From contig CM060958.1 of assembly GCA_030765055.1 (NCBI GenBank), positions 106,366,090 through 106,430,089 on the forward strand: a stretch of DNA of 64,000 nt, in the 5' to 3' direction. This DNA is from Mantis religiosa. Its lineage: Eukaryota; Arthropoda; Insecta; Mantodea; Mantidae. The notes under the pieces were generated by a model. That model was not told the DNA's origin. It made no database searches and saw only the letters and a list, made by a program, of their open reading frames with translations. Shown here in pieces: positions 1 to 10,847 of the stretch (its first letter is position 1; each line of letters opens with the position of its first letter). A program made the translations under genes and the position numbers.

Positions 1-2
1 AT

Positions 3-83
3 ACCACTACGGTGAGTGTAGCATTGGAGGACGCTTTAAAACGCAAGAGAAAGTCTAAAATTCTTACTTACGAATTTCTCTAA
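3..83 (+). other. Possible end of a coding segment at the window edge
   Basis: An open frame runs from the window edge to a TAA at 81-83 and encodes about 26 residues, including a basic stretch (KRKRKSK). The product is not recognised. It could be the tail of an exon or ORF whose main part lies outside the window, or chance. The only support is the open frame and its composition. Confidence 0.15.
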
Positions 84-599
84 TGCCCTTAACGCACGTG
101 TACTATAGAGTGTAATTTCGGTGATAGTGAATAATAAAAATTTGATGTGTTATACGCATATGTATTTATCTATTCTTGTACAAGCAATTTTAAGGGGAGT
201 CATAAAGGCCTTATATGACATATTTTGACTTTTTCAGTTTTTTGCATATTATGAAAATATAATTCATCCTGATTAATTTGACATATGCTTTATTACAATT
301 GACCAATATTTATTGTTTTAAATTAATTTATATGAATATAACTTTAATCCTTTAATTTTTTAAATCCTGGCAACGGTTTACAGAACAGCGTATAACTCAG
401 GAACTATTTGGTCTAGAATTTTTTGGTTTGTCTTGTATTTTAGGGGAAATTCTGATTCATGTGTTGGCTAATCTGGAATTCAATATACCATCAGAGTTAT
501 GTTTATAGAGTTTGTTTAATTGTATAAACAAGTGGTAATATCTTGGATACTTTTATATGTTCATATTGTGCTCAGCCTTTTACTGTTGTTTTCACATAA
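84..599. other. AT-rich, no gene seen
   Basis: AT-rich sequence with short homopolymer runs and no convincing reading frame or repeat recognised. Confidence 0.5.
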
Positions 600-629
600 C
601 AGAACGTAGAGGCTTGTTTAAAATAAAAA

Positions 630-822
630 AATAAAAAAGGCAATCAACATTATAGAACATATCCTGTGGTAGAAAAAGTTGTAACTGCACAACAATGTGA
701 AAATTTAGTGTTGAACTTTCCTTTTGAGAATGTTGAGAGTCCACCCTGTGCTTCTAAAAGGAAACTACAACACACAGAAAAGAATTATAGCAACATTAAT
801 GGAGATGTAAAAAATTAATTTT
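630..822 (+). other. Exon-like open frame, unrecognised
   Basis: An open frame ends at a TAA at about 820-822 and reads ...PVVEKVVTAQQCENLV... into a charged tail. It is preceded by a pyrimidine-rich stretch and a CAG that could be a splice acceptor near 600, but an in-frame stop lies near 625, so an exon would need a different start. The frame lies about 80 bp upstream of a Mutator-like transposase scrap and could be part of the same decayed element. No domain is recognised. Confidence 0.22.
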
Positions 823-898
823 AATATGTTAAGTTTAGTTTTTAGTGTCTTTGTCAGTTGTAAATAAATAACCTAACAGTAAAGTGCACAAATTCTGA

Positions 899-1225
899 GA
901 GCATGAAGAATTTTTATGCATCACAAAAAATGAAAAAATACATCTTTTTGAAAATAATTTGAGGTTATTTTATGGACTTAGATGTATTGGAAAGGGATTT
1001 TCAGCTGGAAAGGTACTTTGTGTTATGCTAAATCTCCCCAACCCACCAACTAACATTATTCGCTACACATCAGTAGTGGGAACAAGTGTGAAAAAGATAG
1101 CTCAAGACTCAATGAAGACTGGTATAAGCGAATCTATAGTAGAAAATGATGATAATACTGACTTAATACTGGATATTGGTAAAGAAGAGGCTTTCAGTCA
1201 CAAAATCCATGTGCATCTATATTAG
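899..1225 (+). pseudogene. Mutator-like (MULE) transposase fragment
   Basis: The open frame runs from the stop at 896-898 to a TAG at 1223-1225, about 108 residues. The core reads LFENNLRLFYGLRCIGKG, then VMLNLPNPPTN, then a segment with SVKKIAQDSMK. This order (a hydrophobic start, an R-x-IGKG motif, a MNLP-PP motif, then SVK-x(6)-SMK) resembles the N-terminal part of the Mutator-like transposase domain seen in insect mobile-element proteins. The frame stops before the catalytic DGTW-type motif expected next, so the copy is truncated. There is no clear start codon and no terminal repeats were found. The family call is from remembered motif order and could be wrong; a domesticated or host relative is possible. 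Confidence 0.42.
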
Positions 1226-3211
1226 TTTTACTTCAACATCAATTTTCTCAAAACTACATTTTTCAATATAAAAGCCCCATTTTCTCATAAATCATTAGTA
1301 ATATCTGCATAAAAATTTTATGACATAATCGAAATTTCATGGTGATGTTGTGGATCCTCAGAGAGTCAATTTCCTGAAATAACTTATTATTTTTTAAAAA
1401 TAAAAAGTTCAGTTTTTTAACGCAAAAAATAGAAGTGCAGTAAAAATTATAAAAGATGCACTGCTTTAGATTGTTATACAAATTAGGATCAATATATTTA
1501 GGAATGACGAATACATACACTGTAAAAGATTTAGATTTCTACACCCAATAGATCCTGAGAAAATTGGGCATAAACACTCCCATTTTAACATTAGTAATAT
1601 AGGGTATTACGACTCCGCTCAAACGCTTATCCCTCTATTTTCTTCAATATATCCGGATAAATATTACGTTATTGGCCTACTTTCCTTGTAGGTGCAAGGG
1701 GATATGGAAATACGGTAGACTGATTAGTAAGATATTTTAAAGCTGGTGGTTTTGAATTTTCTTCCTCTTTGCATGGGCAAAAGATAAAACATCAATGACT
1801 TCCCCTTTCAGAAGAGTATTAAGTATTGAAAAGTTCAAACAAATATTAGGAGTATGCCTGTAATAGCTCACTTCACAAAGTAGATATATCAGACACAATT
1901 GTTTCTCTTAACGTGATTAACATTGTGTAGTCAGATTTTGATTATGCACTGAGTTAGGCCTGGAGAATTTTCGTGTTATCTGGCAGCCTGGTGGGTTGAA
2001 GTCAGACGAGCGCGGAGGCCACAGAATTGGTCCTCATCTTTCTATCCATCTAGTAGAAATACTGCTCTTCAGAAACTGACAGACAGAAAGCCTGAAATGA
2101 GGTGGAACTCCATCGTGCATGAACTGAGTACCAGTGCCTAACAGGCGGACTGTAGCATAATGAAAAAATGGTAAAATATATCACTTCCATCCAGCTGAAC
2201 CGGATTGCAAATGTTTACTACTGTACATGTAAGCAACTGTTCAGTTGTGGGGTTATAGCCAAAGGACAGCTACACATTACACATATCGCCGTGTAAGCAG
2301 AGCTATAAAAGAGGAGCTCTACTATGGAAATAAACAATTTCAGACCCAAGTATGTATAAGACTCTTTTTCATCCTCTATAACCTCTGAAAGTAATGTTTT
2401 CCTAAGGTTTTGAGGTACCTTTTTGATACACGCTATATACTAAGTATATTTTTCGTTTTTAGTTGTACTTTTCAGACACATACACAAGGCTTTTCCTTAT
2501 AACAATTTTTTAAGAATCATGAGAGCTCAAAAAGCGTTTTCACTACAGAAATCTACGTATAAAATTGTTGGGACTAATGTAAACTTCTCTCTACTTGTGT
2601 GTATGCAGTACAGAAAGTGAAAGGCACTAAGCCGAATTTCCCTTCAATGGCTCACATGTTCTTTGATCTCATTTCTCTGAAAAAGCAACAATGGAAACAA
2701 CAATCCCTTTGTGGTGAAAACCCTAAGTGGATGTAGACAACGAACTCGACTAGAACGCAGCGTTCACGAAGGACTCGGCAAAAAAGTTGCAATGTCACTT
2801 TATGGATTTTATAGTATCACATAAAACTCAATCAAAACATTCCAACGCAAGCCGTGGCTCCCTCTTCCCTAGCTTCACAGAAACGTACCCTTCAGATGTC
2901 ATTTATGAAACACTGGCTTTTCTCTTTATTGTCTTACGATCCTGTGGAGAATGCAGTATAACCCTGCACGTGGTTCACAAAAATATGAAACTTTTCATAG
3001 TGTCAGTCATGTCACATATTTGAGCATGAATAAAACAGGACGTAGCGTTTCAGATGTCATCTTAACCTACTTTCCAGCTATGTGCAACTTGACTATTGGA
3101 GATTTATATTGTTGTATCAATTTAGAATTGTTTATATGTAACCTCCTACCGCTGGAAAGTGTAACTAAAATTTTGTTTAATTTTAAACTACACAAACAGC
3201 AACAGAAAGTT
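1226..3211. other. No gene recognised
   Basis: AT-rich sequence with many short chance frames in both directions. The longest plus-strand frames (near 2787-3313) show no domain, and one runs into the SINE that follows. No repeat family recurring in this window was recognised here. Confidence 0.4.
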
Positions 3212-3375
3212 TGCACTGTCCTGCCTTACGTTCAAGAGGTTCCGAGTTCGAATCTCCGTCTGGATGAGTTATCTGGATGTTTTTCAAGGGTTTTCCCGTC
3301 TCCTGAAAGATGAATGTCCGGTAATTCTAAGCTCTGTGGATCGCTATTATTTAACGTTGGAGGTCTTAAATTAAA
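3212..3375 (+). repeat. SINE family 1 (tRNA-derived), partial
   Basis: A tRNA-like head with a B-box-like GAGTTCGAATCTC, followed by the family body: a gap, TTTTCCCGTCTCCTGAAAG, then a tail with CTAAGCTCTGTGGATC and TTAACGTTGGAGG. The same order recurs at 26812, 39689, 54814 and 58769 on the plus strand and at 58440 on the minus strand. This copy lacks the first part of the head and a middle block. Confidence 0.7.
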
Positions 3376-3544
3376 AAAGACATATTATGCTCCACCAAGT
3401 ATTCCCGTTGAACTTTCACCACATTTCATGTTTTGAGGTTTACTGAAACCAGAAATGTACAAAAATCATCAGACAGATTGTGTGCTTTTAAAGGGTTCTA
3501 TTATTTTGTCTATATCTTAAAGCTTACCTGTTATGCAAAACACA

Positions 3545-3790
3545 TCCAAGATGAAGGGGACATATCGAATGGAATGGCTAAGACGGTTTCGTCTATGGGT
3601 TGCATTCGGGAGGTCCCAGTTTGATTCCTCTGGCACTCCTACCTGACCCATGGGATTTTTCGGAGGTTTCTCGGATTCCAAGGTGAATGCTGGGTAGGTT
3701 AATTATATTCCCATAATTTCCTGTACCTGCTTTTAACGTCCATTATTATTTCACATCATTTCTAATCTGGTGATCTCTTTCAGGGTAGAA
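3545..3790 (+). repeat. SINE family 3 (tRNA-derived) copy
   Basis: A degenerate tRNA-like head (AATGGCTAAGACGGTTTCG, then a B-box-like AGTTTGATTCC) is followed by the family body CTACCTGACCCATGGGA and GAATGCTGGGTAGGTTAATTA. It aligns with the longer copy at 7205. The 3' part is replaced at about 3790 by the tail of a SINE family 1 element, which suggests a chimera or one SINE landing in another. Confidence 0.7.
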
Positions 3791-3900
3791 GTGTCAGTGT
3801 TTGGTAACTCTAAGCTCTGTTGACTCTAAGCTCATTTCAGCATCATTTCACCCATTTCATTCATCGTCCTATGTTGCCTAGCTGGTTAAAGGATGCTAGT
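3791..3900 (+). repeat. SINE family 1 tail fragment
   Basis: Matches the 3' body of family 1: GGTAACTCTAAGCTCTG, then CATTTCACCCATTTCATTC and ATCGTCCTATG. No head is present. It is fused directly to the end of the family 3 copy. Confidence 0.65.
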
Positions 3901-4347
3901 TATTCGAAAACTAGAGGATTTTCTTCAAAATGTCGACTGAATCTTAGAGAATTCTAAACTTGTATGCCATATTTCGTTTTTAGCTGTCATTTTTTATCAC
4001 ACTGTGCATGCATACTTTCTCTGTCTCTCTCTGTCTCTCTCTCTCACACACATACAAATGAACTATTTTAAAGGTGTTTTTTAATATTCAATGGGCCTAA
4101 AAATTCGCCCTCTTATGAAATCTCGTATACGTAATTCAGAAAATAAAAATTCCAATCGTGGAGATGATACGAAATAAGGGCTAAGTGATTGAATGGAAAG
4201 GCGATGATGGAGCAGTTGGCGTAAGGTATAGCGCAGAAAACCGTAGGGAATCCCCTATACACCGCTTTACTTAACACAAATCTTGATCCTCTGGTGTCAA
4301 TTCCCGGTCTAAATACCAGGCCACGTTTTTATGACGTTGCTGTAGAT
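3901..4347. other. No gene; CT/CA-rich simple repeat
   Basis: Contains an imperfect (TCTC)/(CACA) simple repeat at about 4018-4056. The rest is unrecognised AT-rich sequence. Confidence 0.5.
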
Positions 4348-5420
4348 TACGAGGGTTGGCTGATAAGTCCAATATTCAGAAAGACATTATCATATCGATG
4401 TTCTGATTTAAGTAAACTATCTCTGTGGTGCGATTTATCATGGTCCTCAAAATAGCTGTTTACCACATCAATGACCTCCTCGTTGTTGTATAATCTTCGT
4501 CCTCCAAGAAAATGTTTGAAGTCCAGGAACAGGTGGTAGACACTTGGTGCTGGATCTGGCAAATAGGATAGATGTTCAAGCATTCGAACTTCAATTAGCA
4601 CCTTTGTCCCATACCAATTACTGAAAGATGGGCCGGAGAGTTGTTGTGAAGAAACAAGATATTTTCTTTGCCAAATGAGGTCTTTTAATTTTCGCCTCAT
4701 CACTCAAACTTTGCAATGAGCTTGCGTAGCAATGACTAGGGATATTTTTACCCTTTTACAATTAATAACTAAAAATAATTCCCTGTGCACCCCTCACTTG
4801 TTAGCGGAAAAATTGCCTTTGCCCTTTTTGGAGTTGGTTCACCTGGTGCAAGCCAATGTTTTAATTGTGATTTATTTCTGGAATGTTGTGATGTATCAAG
4901 GTTTAATCAATGGTAATAATCCATCTGAAAAATTCACTGGCATTTTTACAGTAGAGCTCCAAATTCTTAACAAAAACAGTTTTTCTTAGCAACGTTTGAT
5001 CAGGTGTCAACAAACGCACTCATCTTGTACAGACCTTGTGGAAGCCCAAAACACTACCCAAAATATCACCTGCACGTTCTATTGGTACTTTTACAGCCGC
5101 TGCTATCTCAAACAACTTTAATCTGCGGTCTTCCAGTGCTAAACGATGAATTCTTTCAGTAATCTCTGGAGTTGTAACTTCCATAGCGCGTCCAGAATGA
5201 GACCCATCACTAGTGCTCGTACGTCCCGTTTTAAACTTTTCAACCAACCTTTTAATCATTGTATATGAAGGGGCAGAGTCTTTCAATGTACTGTCAATTT
5301 CGTCCCTGATTTATTTAGGCGTTAAGCCTTTCAAATGGAAGTACTTAATCTCTGCTCGTTATTCCAAATCCTCCATTTTCGTGAAATGTCTACACCTGTC
5401 TTGTTTAAAATGCTGTCGTT
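4348..5420 (-). mobile_element. Mariner-like transposon, one end visible
   Basis: The 3' terminal repeat starts TACGAGGGTTGGCTGATAAG at 4348, a typical mariner end. The decayed transposase fills most of the element on the minus strand. No matching 5' terminal repeat was found past 5420, so that end is truncated or too diverged to see. Confidence 0.75.
4350..5376 (-). pseudogene. Mariner transposase, decayed
   Basis: The frame opens at an ATG at 5376 (MEDLE, then a stop, then RAEIKYFHLKGLTPK) and covers the N-terminal HTH region with KFKTGRTS and TTPEI. It then passes HKVCTR followed by TGA where the family usually has W, and TPDQ. The next block reads NLELYCKN, FFRW and IITID, with TAA in place of the E that normally follows D in the DETW motif. 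The C-terminal block includes DPAPSVYHLF, a degenerate form of the SPDLAPSDYHLF motif. The catalytic residues are therefore partly lost. At least four stops are visible. It is a typical DD34D-type mariner fossil; the family is certain, the subfamily is not. Confidence 0.82.
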
Positions 5421-5788
5421 CAAAACTAAACGAGATATTGTGACGACCTAACCATGGATGTTAAAGGATAAAGGCGCACATGGCCAGATAGTACACGGGG
5501 GAATTGCTCAGAGTAGGAAATACATGCTTGTGAGGGATTGGGGTTTTCTATTAGGTTAAAAAAAACTGCAACTCACTTAATAAAAATATTTTCAACAATA
5601 AAACATAATGCATAGATGGCCACAGCGGTTATTTACTTGCCTCAGGATGCTGCGGAAAAATCCATCCGCTCAAGCCGAAGGATGGTCCAAAACAGAGCGA
5701 GAAAGCCGCTTACACAAACTTATTACTCAACAGGTGATGGAGTGGGGGGAGTGATGTCACACGTACTATTGAAGTCACATAAATTATG
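5421..5788. other. No gene recognised
   Basis: Unique-looking sequence between a mariner fossil and a SINE. Only short chance frames are present. Confidence 0.5.
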
Positions 5789-6045
5789 CTGCGCCGTAGC
5801 TCAGTGGTTAGACAGCTTGGCTCTCTCCAAGGCGGCCCGGGTTCGATCCCAGGCGATCGCAAATTGAGATTTGTTGTGGACAACATGGCGCTGGGGTGGG
5901 TTTTCTCCGGGACCTCCAGTTTACCGCGTCATTTCATGCCACCGGTGCTCCATCTTCATCTCATGTATCATCAGCGTCACCGCCTGCGGTGCCGTAGGTA
6001 ATAAAAGCGGGCGTTAAACATTACACATCACATACATTATTATTT
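5789..6045 (+). repeat. SINE family 2 (tRNA-derived), full copy
   Basis: The head has a near-consensus A box (TAGCTCAGTGG) and B box (GGTTCGATCCC) about 40 bp apart, which is a pol III internal promoter. The body contains TGGGTTTTCTCCGGGACC and CATCTTCATCTCATG, then a tail with CACCGCCTGCGGTGCC, a short perfect hairpin. A second copy lies at 6825 and a tail-only fragment at 8494. The acceptor stem does not pair well and the anticodon arm is poor, so this is a SINE head and not a tRNA gene. Confidence 0.82.
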
Positions 6046-6824
6046 GTATTAATTAAAACAGTCACTTGTGACTATTGACCGGTAACTATGGACACAAGCT
6101 AGTCTAGAGTTAAGCTATATGGTGCTGTCCGTGAAACTAGCCCAGTGGTGCCACTATGTGAGGCCCAAAACTTATTAGCAGACCCTTATATTACTCTCTT
6201 CACTCATTCAAACCTTTAATCATTTCATACGATCTAAATTAGCACCCAAATCCAAGGAGTAAATTATTTTAAATAATACAAATAATCATTAAGAACTTCT
6301 TAGCTGCAGAACCGCTTGAGTTATACGGCTCAAGTTTCGTGTGATATCAAATGAAGATACATGAGAATAATGCGAGTTTCTTGAATTGAATAGACTTACG
6401 AAATATCGGCTTATAATCTGCAAGTGGCCAGATAACTGCGTATAGATCACTGTGAAAGACAGAAGGAAATGTCTTAGTTTGAATTTTAGTGACACGGACG
6501 TTCTCGAACCACAGAAGGGAGAAGTGGAGAGAGGTTAAAAACTTTTGACCACTGGGAATGACCTTCCTCATTGTGACCGCACGCCGTAACCACGGCGGTT
6601 ACACATCTTTCCGTACCTCAGAGATTAAGTCAAACTGTGGACATTTGCTTGCAAAATAGTTATCTTTCGAAGCTGCAGTTTGTCTCCTAGTAAATTGTAA
6701 TTCAGGAGATATCACCACCTAGGTAGGTGACGACACTGTAAGATGTGACGCTCGCATTCGAAAATCGTCATTTCGGCCTCCGTAAACAGGCCTCTAGGTA
6801 AATGTCAGGAACGATAACTGTGCC
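6046..6824. other. No gene recognised
   Basis: Two overlapping minus-strand frames near 6289-6571 show no recognisable domain. No repeat seen elsewhere in the window was identified. Confidence 0.45.
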
Positions 6825-7020
6825 CCCTCACCTAATAGGTCGCACCATGGCTGAGTGCATAGGTCACTTGCCTCTCACTAAGGATGCCTGGGTTCTATCT
6901 CAGACGACCCAAGGCAGGATTTGTGGTGGATGGACTGGGGTGCGTTTTCTATGGGACCACCGGTTTCCCCCGACATCTCATTCCTCCGGTGTTGCATCTT
7001 AATCTCATGCATCATCAGCG
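6825..7020 (+). repeat. SINE family 2, diverged copy
   Basis: Aligns with the copy at 5789: a decayed head (CATGGCTGAGTGCATAGG, GGGTTCTATCTC), then TTTGTGGTGGATGGACTGGG, GGGACCACCGG and CATCTTAATCTCATGC. The tail hairpin is missing. Confidence 0.72.
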
Positions 7021-7204
7021 TGTAGCAGTTATTTTAGATATTTCATGTTTTGTTAAGAATAGTCAAGGAGATAAGTATTTGTAATAAAATGAAAAAGTAA
7101 TATAAAGTATGTAGTGGTGTAATCATAACAAAGTAATATGATAAGAAGTTGTTAAATATTTTAAAAGATTTTCACCTTCTGCTTATGAAAATCTTAGGGG
7201 TAAG

Positions 7205-7800
7205 AACCGAGCGGGATGGCTCAGTCGGTTTCGTTTGTGTCCCGCACTCGGGAGGCCTGGGTTTGATCCCCGCGGCCGACCTACCTGACACATGGGACTT
7301 TTCGAGGGTTTTCAAGGGTCGCTAAGCGAATGCTGGGTAGGCTAATTACATCCCCAGAATCTCCTGTCGCTACATTTCATCTCCATTGTCATTTCATATC
7401 ATCTCTTATCTGATGGTGTCCTTCAGGATAGAAGTGTCGGAGGGTGTCTCGGCCGTGCATGGCTGGATGATATGTTCTGAGGAAAACTACTTCCTTCTCC
7501 GGTAGGTCGGTTGCTGGTCTCCACTCCACTGCTGGGACCACTTCGGGACCGCCAGCCAGGGACCTTTGGTGCTCGGATCGCCTGCCCGGGACCATTAGGA
7601 CTCAGCAGTTGGGCTGGTTGCTGTCCCGCTTTAGGGAAGCGAGTTCGTTGCCCTGTCATTTTTGCGGAAAGTCTCTCTCCAAAGTAAACTGTGGATACCC
7701 TGCCCTCTGTACTGTCGTGGCTCCTTGGGTCAACCAACCTCTGTCTCCTTCGCTTCACCCTTCCTCACGGGGGTGTCCCCACTTGGAGGAATAGGAACAA
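7205..7800 (+). repeat. SINE family 3, long copy with GC-rich body
   Basis: The head has an A-box-like GATGGCTCAGTCGG and a B-box-like GGTTTGATCCC. The body continues CTACCTGACACATGGGACTT, GAATGCTGGGTAGGCTAATT and ATCTGATGGTGTCC. A further GC-rich stretch carries TCCTTCTCCGGTAGG and TGCCCTCTGTACTGTC. The minus-strand copy around 46500-44930 shares the head, body and GC-rich part, so the repeat unit is about 600 bp, long for a SINE. Overlapping chance frames here (for example 7423-7758 minus) have no domain. Confidence 0.68.
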
Positions 7801-8248
7801 TGGACTCAGCATGGTGGCCTACGTACCGAATCCCCTACGTAATGATATCCCTATCCCTTAGAGGTAAGACGTATATTTGTATCCAGGTGTATGCAGAAAC
7901 AATTTTGTGTGTACATCAAAGATGCATAAGTAGCCTGTGCGCAAGAAAAGATAGTTCATCACGGCATCTACCTCTGATTGTATAAAACTGCATTGATAAT
8001 ATTTGTAACTGTATCAAAAGAATTGAAAATGTTTGAGGAATTAAATTTCCATCTTTGAACAAGTATTATTCATTGTTCAAAAAAGTAATACTATCTTTAT
8101 CAGCCCCGTTACCGGGAACGTCGGAAAGAAAATGTTCTCAGCGCTCAACAATTACACATGTGCCTAATTATCCTGAGTTGCAGGATATGCTTATAGATTT
8201 CTTCAAGATCGTCACCAAAGGTGAGAAATTAATCTGTATCCACCTTTA
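7801..8248. other. No gene recognised
   Basis: Only short frames without recognisable domains. It leads into an imperfect tandem repeat. Confidence 0.45.
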
Positions 8249-8492
8249 TCCCAAATAATCCTGCCTCAGGATGGTGCCACAACGTGGTGCATCATCATAG
8301 CATCTTTAAACATCGTATGTGTGTAAAATTTCGCTTCAAGGTGCCTTCCCAACCTGGGGCTCCAAATAATCCACTCGGAGATCATCTCATCATAATTCTT
8401 ATAAAATAATCGCTTCAATATGGCGCCCAACGTGGTATATCATCATATCGTCTTCAAACACCATCTTTGCGCATAAAAATTTCGCTTCAAGT
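8249..8492 (+). repeat. Imperfect tandem repeat, period about 148 bp
   Basis: AACGTGGTGCATCATCATAG at 8281 recurs in altered form (AACGTGGTATATCATCATAT) at 8429. Both are followed by a similar block ending TTTCGCTTCAAG (8330-8340 and 8481-8491). CAAATAATCC also occurs at about 8250 and 8364. About 1.6 units are visible. Confidence 0.6.
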
Positions 8493-8493
8493 G

Positions 8494-8550
8494 TCACCGC
8501 CTGCGGTGCCATATGTAGTAAAAGCGGGGGGTTAACATTACACATTTCAT
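8494..8550 (+). repeat. SINE family 2 tail fragment
   Basis: CACCGCCTGCGGTGCC, then AAAAGCGGG and TTAACATTACACAT match the tail of the copy at 5789. No head is present; it joins directly to the end of the tandem repeat. Confidence 0.7.
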
Positions 8551-9183
8551 TTCCCCTGTCTAATTTCTCTGACCTCTGCTTTCTTTTCCTGTTAGGGAAA
8601 ACAGTAAACATTGTACATTTCAAATTATTAACAAGGAGTACCACAGAAGTAATTAACTCCATAAAAACGTATTTCTCATAGAGTTTACAGCTTACGAATC
8701 TCGTAATTATCCGATTGTGGCAATCTTGGCCACTTATTTATTTTTATAAAATTTATTTTTGCACTTTAATGCATACTAGAGAAAAATTGTTCTACCCACA
8801 TTAATTTATATACAGCAGATTTTGAGGACACTTTTTCTGGCAGGAATATAAGGAATAAATAACAGTTTTTTTGCAGAACTGTATTACTTCAAAGGAATAC
8901 TACTCTATCGTGGATTTTTCTCCAGTACCAACCATGTAGTTTCTAGATGGGTTCACTGATGGCTTACTGGATTTCCATGGAATTATTAACTTAGGCAGTA
9001 ATGAAAATGAAATGCCAGTAGGAAATTTGTTTTGGTAAATAACTTGAGCATATGGGGGCTAATTTAATAAATATTACAGTATATTCCCAGTCAATAAATA
9101 ACTTCCTAATAATTATGACAAGTAATTCCGAGAAATGAACTGCCTCTCTTACGGTTTACAAGTATATAAGTCATTCAAAACCA
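8551..9183. other. No gene recognised
   Basis: AT-rich sequence. Nothing supported beyond short chance frames. Confidence 0.5.
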
Positions 9184-10137
9184 TAACTGGAGTCTAATAT
9201 GCTTCCTTGTTGGATCGTTTCTATAATAAGTTGATTGAAAAGAGACCGATATTGAAACGCAAAAGTAGTGCCTGTTCACCAGGATAATGAACCATCGTGC
9301 GCAATGGTGAAAGTGCATGAGTTGGGCTTTGAATTGGTTCCTCATCCACCTTATTCACCAGACTTAGCCCCAAGTGACTTCTTCCTGTACCCAAACCTGA
9401 AAATTTGTCTTGGTGGTAAGACATGTTCATCTAATGAAGAAGTTACACACACTGTCTACGAGTATTTTGCATATTGTGACTTTGTGGGTTCGTGAAATTA
9501 GAAGTCAAATTGCACAAGTTCAAAATGTTCTTTATTTCCACCGAATTACAGTTGGAACACTTGCCGATTACATAGAATTACGTAGCGCTCACAATTACAA
9601 TTCACCAGCTCGCCTGTCACAGGTCCACTCCGCTCTCACAATTACGTACAACTCCTCTGATACACGTACACAGTCTTACAGTCCGTTCGCTAGCACGGCG
9701 CTCCTCCAGCTGCTCGCCAAGAACTCAACTTCCAGCCCGGTGCGTCGCTTATATAAGACCAACTGACCTATCTAGAAGGTTCCGGGTTAGATGAAATATA
9801 GCCACTGTTCCAGACGTCAGGGGGAGGGGAAAGAGGCGGCCAGCGACCAGTGACACTTTCTTCACCATCCCCTTGCCACAGGATAAATGGGTGGGCGTGG
9901 TCTGAATGCCTCCTGTTGCCCACCCAGCTGCTAGGTCGCAGTGCCTTCCGATAATTAGGTGACAATATTCTGACGGAAGCTGTTTTATCCGACGGGATGT
10001 AAAAACTGGAACATCGCTGGACCAAGTGTATGGCCATCAATGGAAACTATGTCGAGAATTAAGGCGAGATGTTCAATGAAAGAAACAAGAAATAAAGTAT
10101 TCGTGGCTTTTACCAGAGTTATCAAGTGACCCTCGTA
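9184..10137 (+). mobile_element. 5'-truncated mariner split by a solo LTR
   Basis: The C-terminal half of a mariner transposase: LLDRF-NKLIEKRP, a frameshift, then HQDNEPS (second catalytic D), PHPPYSPDLAPSDFFLYP (third D) and EEVTHTVYEYFA. The frame then breaks at the LTR at 9475 and resumes after 9964 as DGM-stop-KLEHRWTKCMAINGNY and VEN-stop, which is the expected mariner C terminus. The right terminal repeat TATCAAGTGACCCTCGTA ends at 10137. The N-terminal half is missing. Besides the LTR, the copy carries at least one frameshift and one internal stop. Confidence 0.85.
9475..9964 (-). mobile_element. Solo LTR (gypsy-type), nested in mariner
   Basis: On the minus strand the LTR starts TGTCACC and ends AAAGTCACA, 490 bp. 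A TATA box (TATATAA, 9750-9756) and a polyadenylation signal (AATAAA on the minus strand, 9531-9536) sit in LTR order. Both flanks are ATAT (9471-9474 and 9965-9968), a 4-bp target duplication. Removing the LTR and one ATAT restores mariner sequence on both sides. A related 483-bp copy lies at 31940. No internal retroelement sequence remains, so it is a product of LTR-LTR recombination. Confidence 0.85.
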
Positions 10138-10847
10138 TAGTAAATAAAGGAAATATATTTTAATCAAAATTTAATGTCAGTATTTCACTGAGAATACCCT
10201 TTTCTGTCCTACATAAAAAAGCATATTAAAGTTAAAGATATATGAGTGTGCGTATACGCGTACGCGTGTTTGACTATCAAAACAAAACCAATGTAACAGT
10301 TGTTTTTGTTTGGCACTAAAAGTGAGTTTTATTTATTTACTTGGTAATGTTATTTAGAATTAAAAAATTATTATAATGTTTATATTAGGTATGTGGAAGT
10401 GAAATTCTAAAAAAACATAAACAAGATATGTATATTGGTTGGTACAAGTGTCGTTAGTATAAAGAATGAACGGTTGTTATGGAGGGGAAATCAATAATCT
10501 TCCTTGTGGAAAAAGGACGCGGATAAGAATAAAGTTTTATAGTGATGATTGGACGTGCAGGAGATGATCTAAAAGAAAATATATTCTGTAATAATGTATA
10601 TTCAGTGTTCTAAAGAAGAAGTCAATAATCTTGGAGAAAGATCTACAACAGAAAGCGTCTATCGATAGTGACCGCGAAGTGAACAGATGTCTTTCGCATT
10701 TGCAATTATTGAAGAGAACGGACGTACAATTGCGTCGGAACGTCGTGTAGGAAAGATGTACATTATATTCCGTAATCTAAAGAGATTATGAACTTTATTT
10801 ACAATCTCTGCGTAAATACAATTCAATTACATTGCTCAAGCTCATTC
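10138..10847. other. No gene recognised
   Basis: AT-rich. It includes a short alternating CG/TA stretch (CGTATACGCGTACGCG) near 10252. No coding signal is seen. Confidence 0.5.

Noticed and set aside
7423..7758. A basic 111-codon minus-strand protein
   Set aside because: It lies in the GC-rich body of a repeat, where stops are rare on every strand; no domain and no support.
8249..8492. CRISPR-like array
   Set aside because: The repeats are long, imperfect and too few, and the context is clearly eukaryotic.
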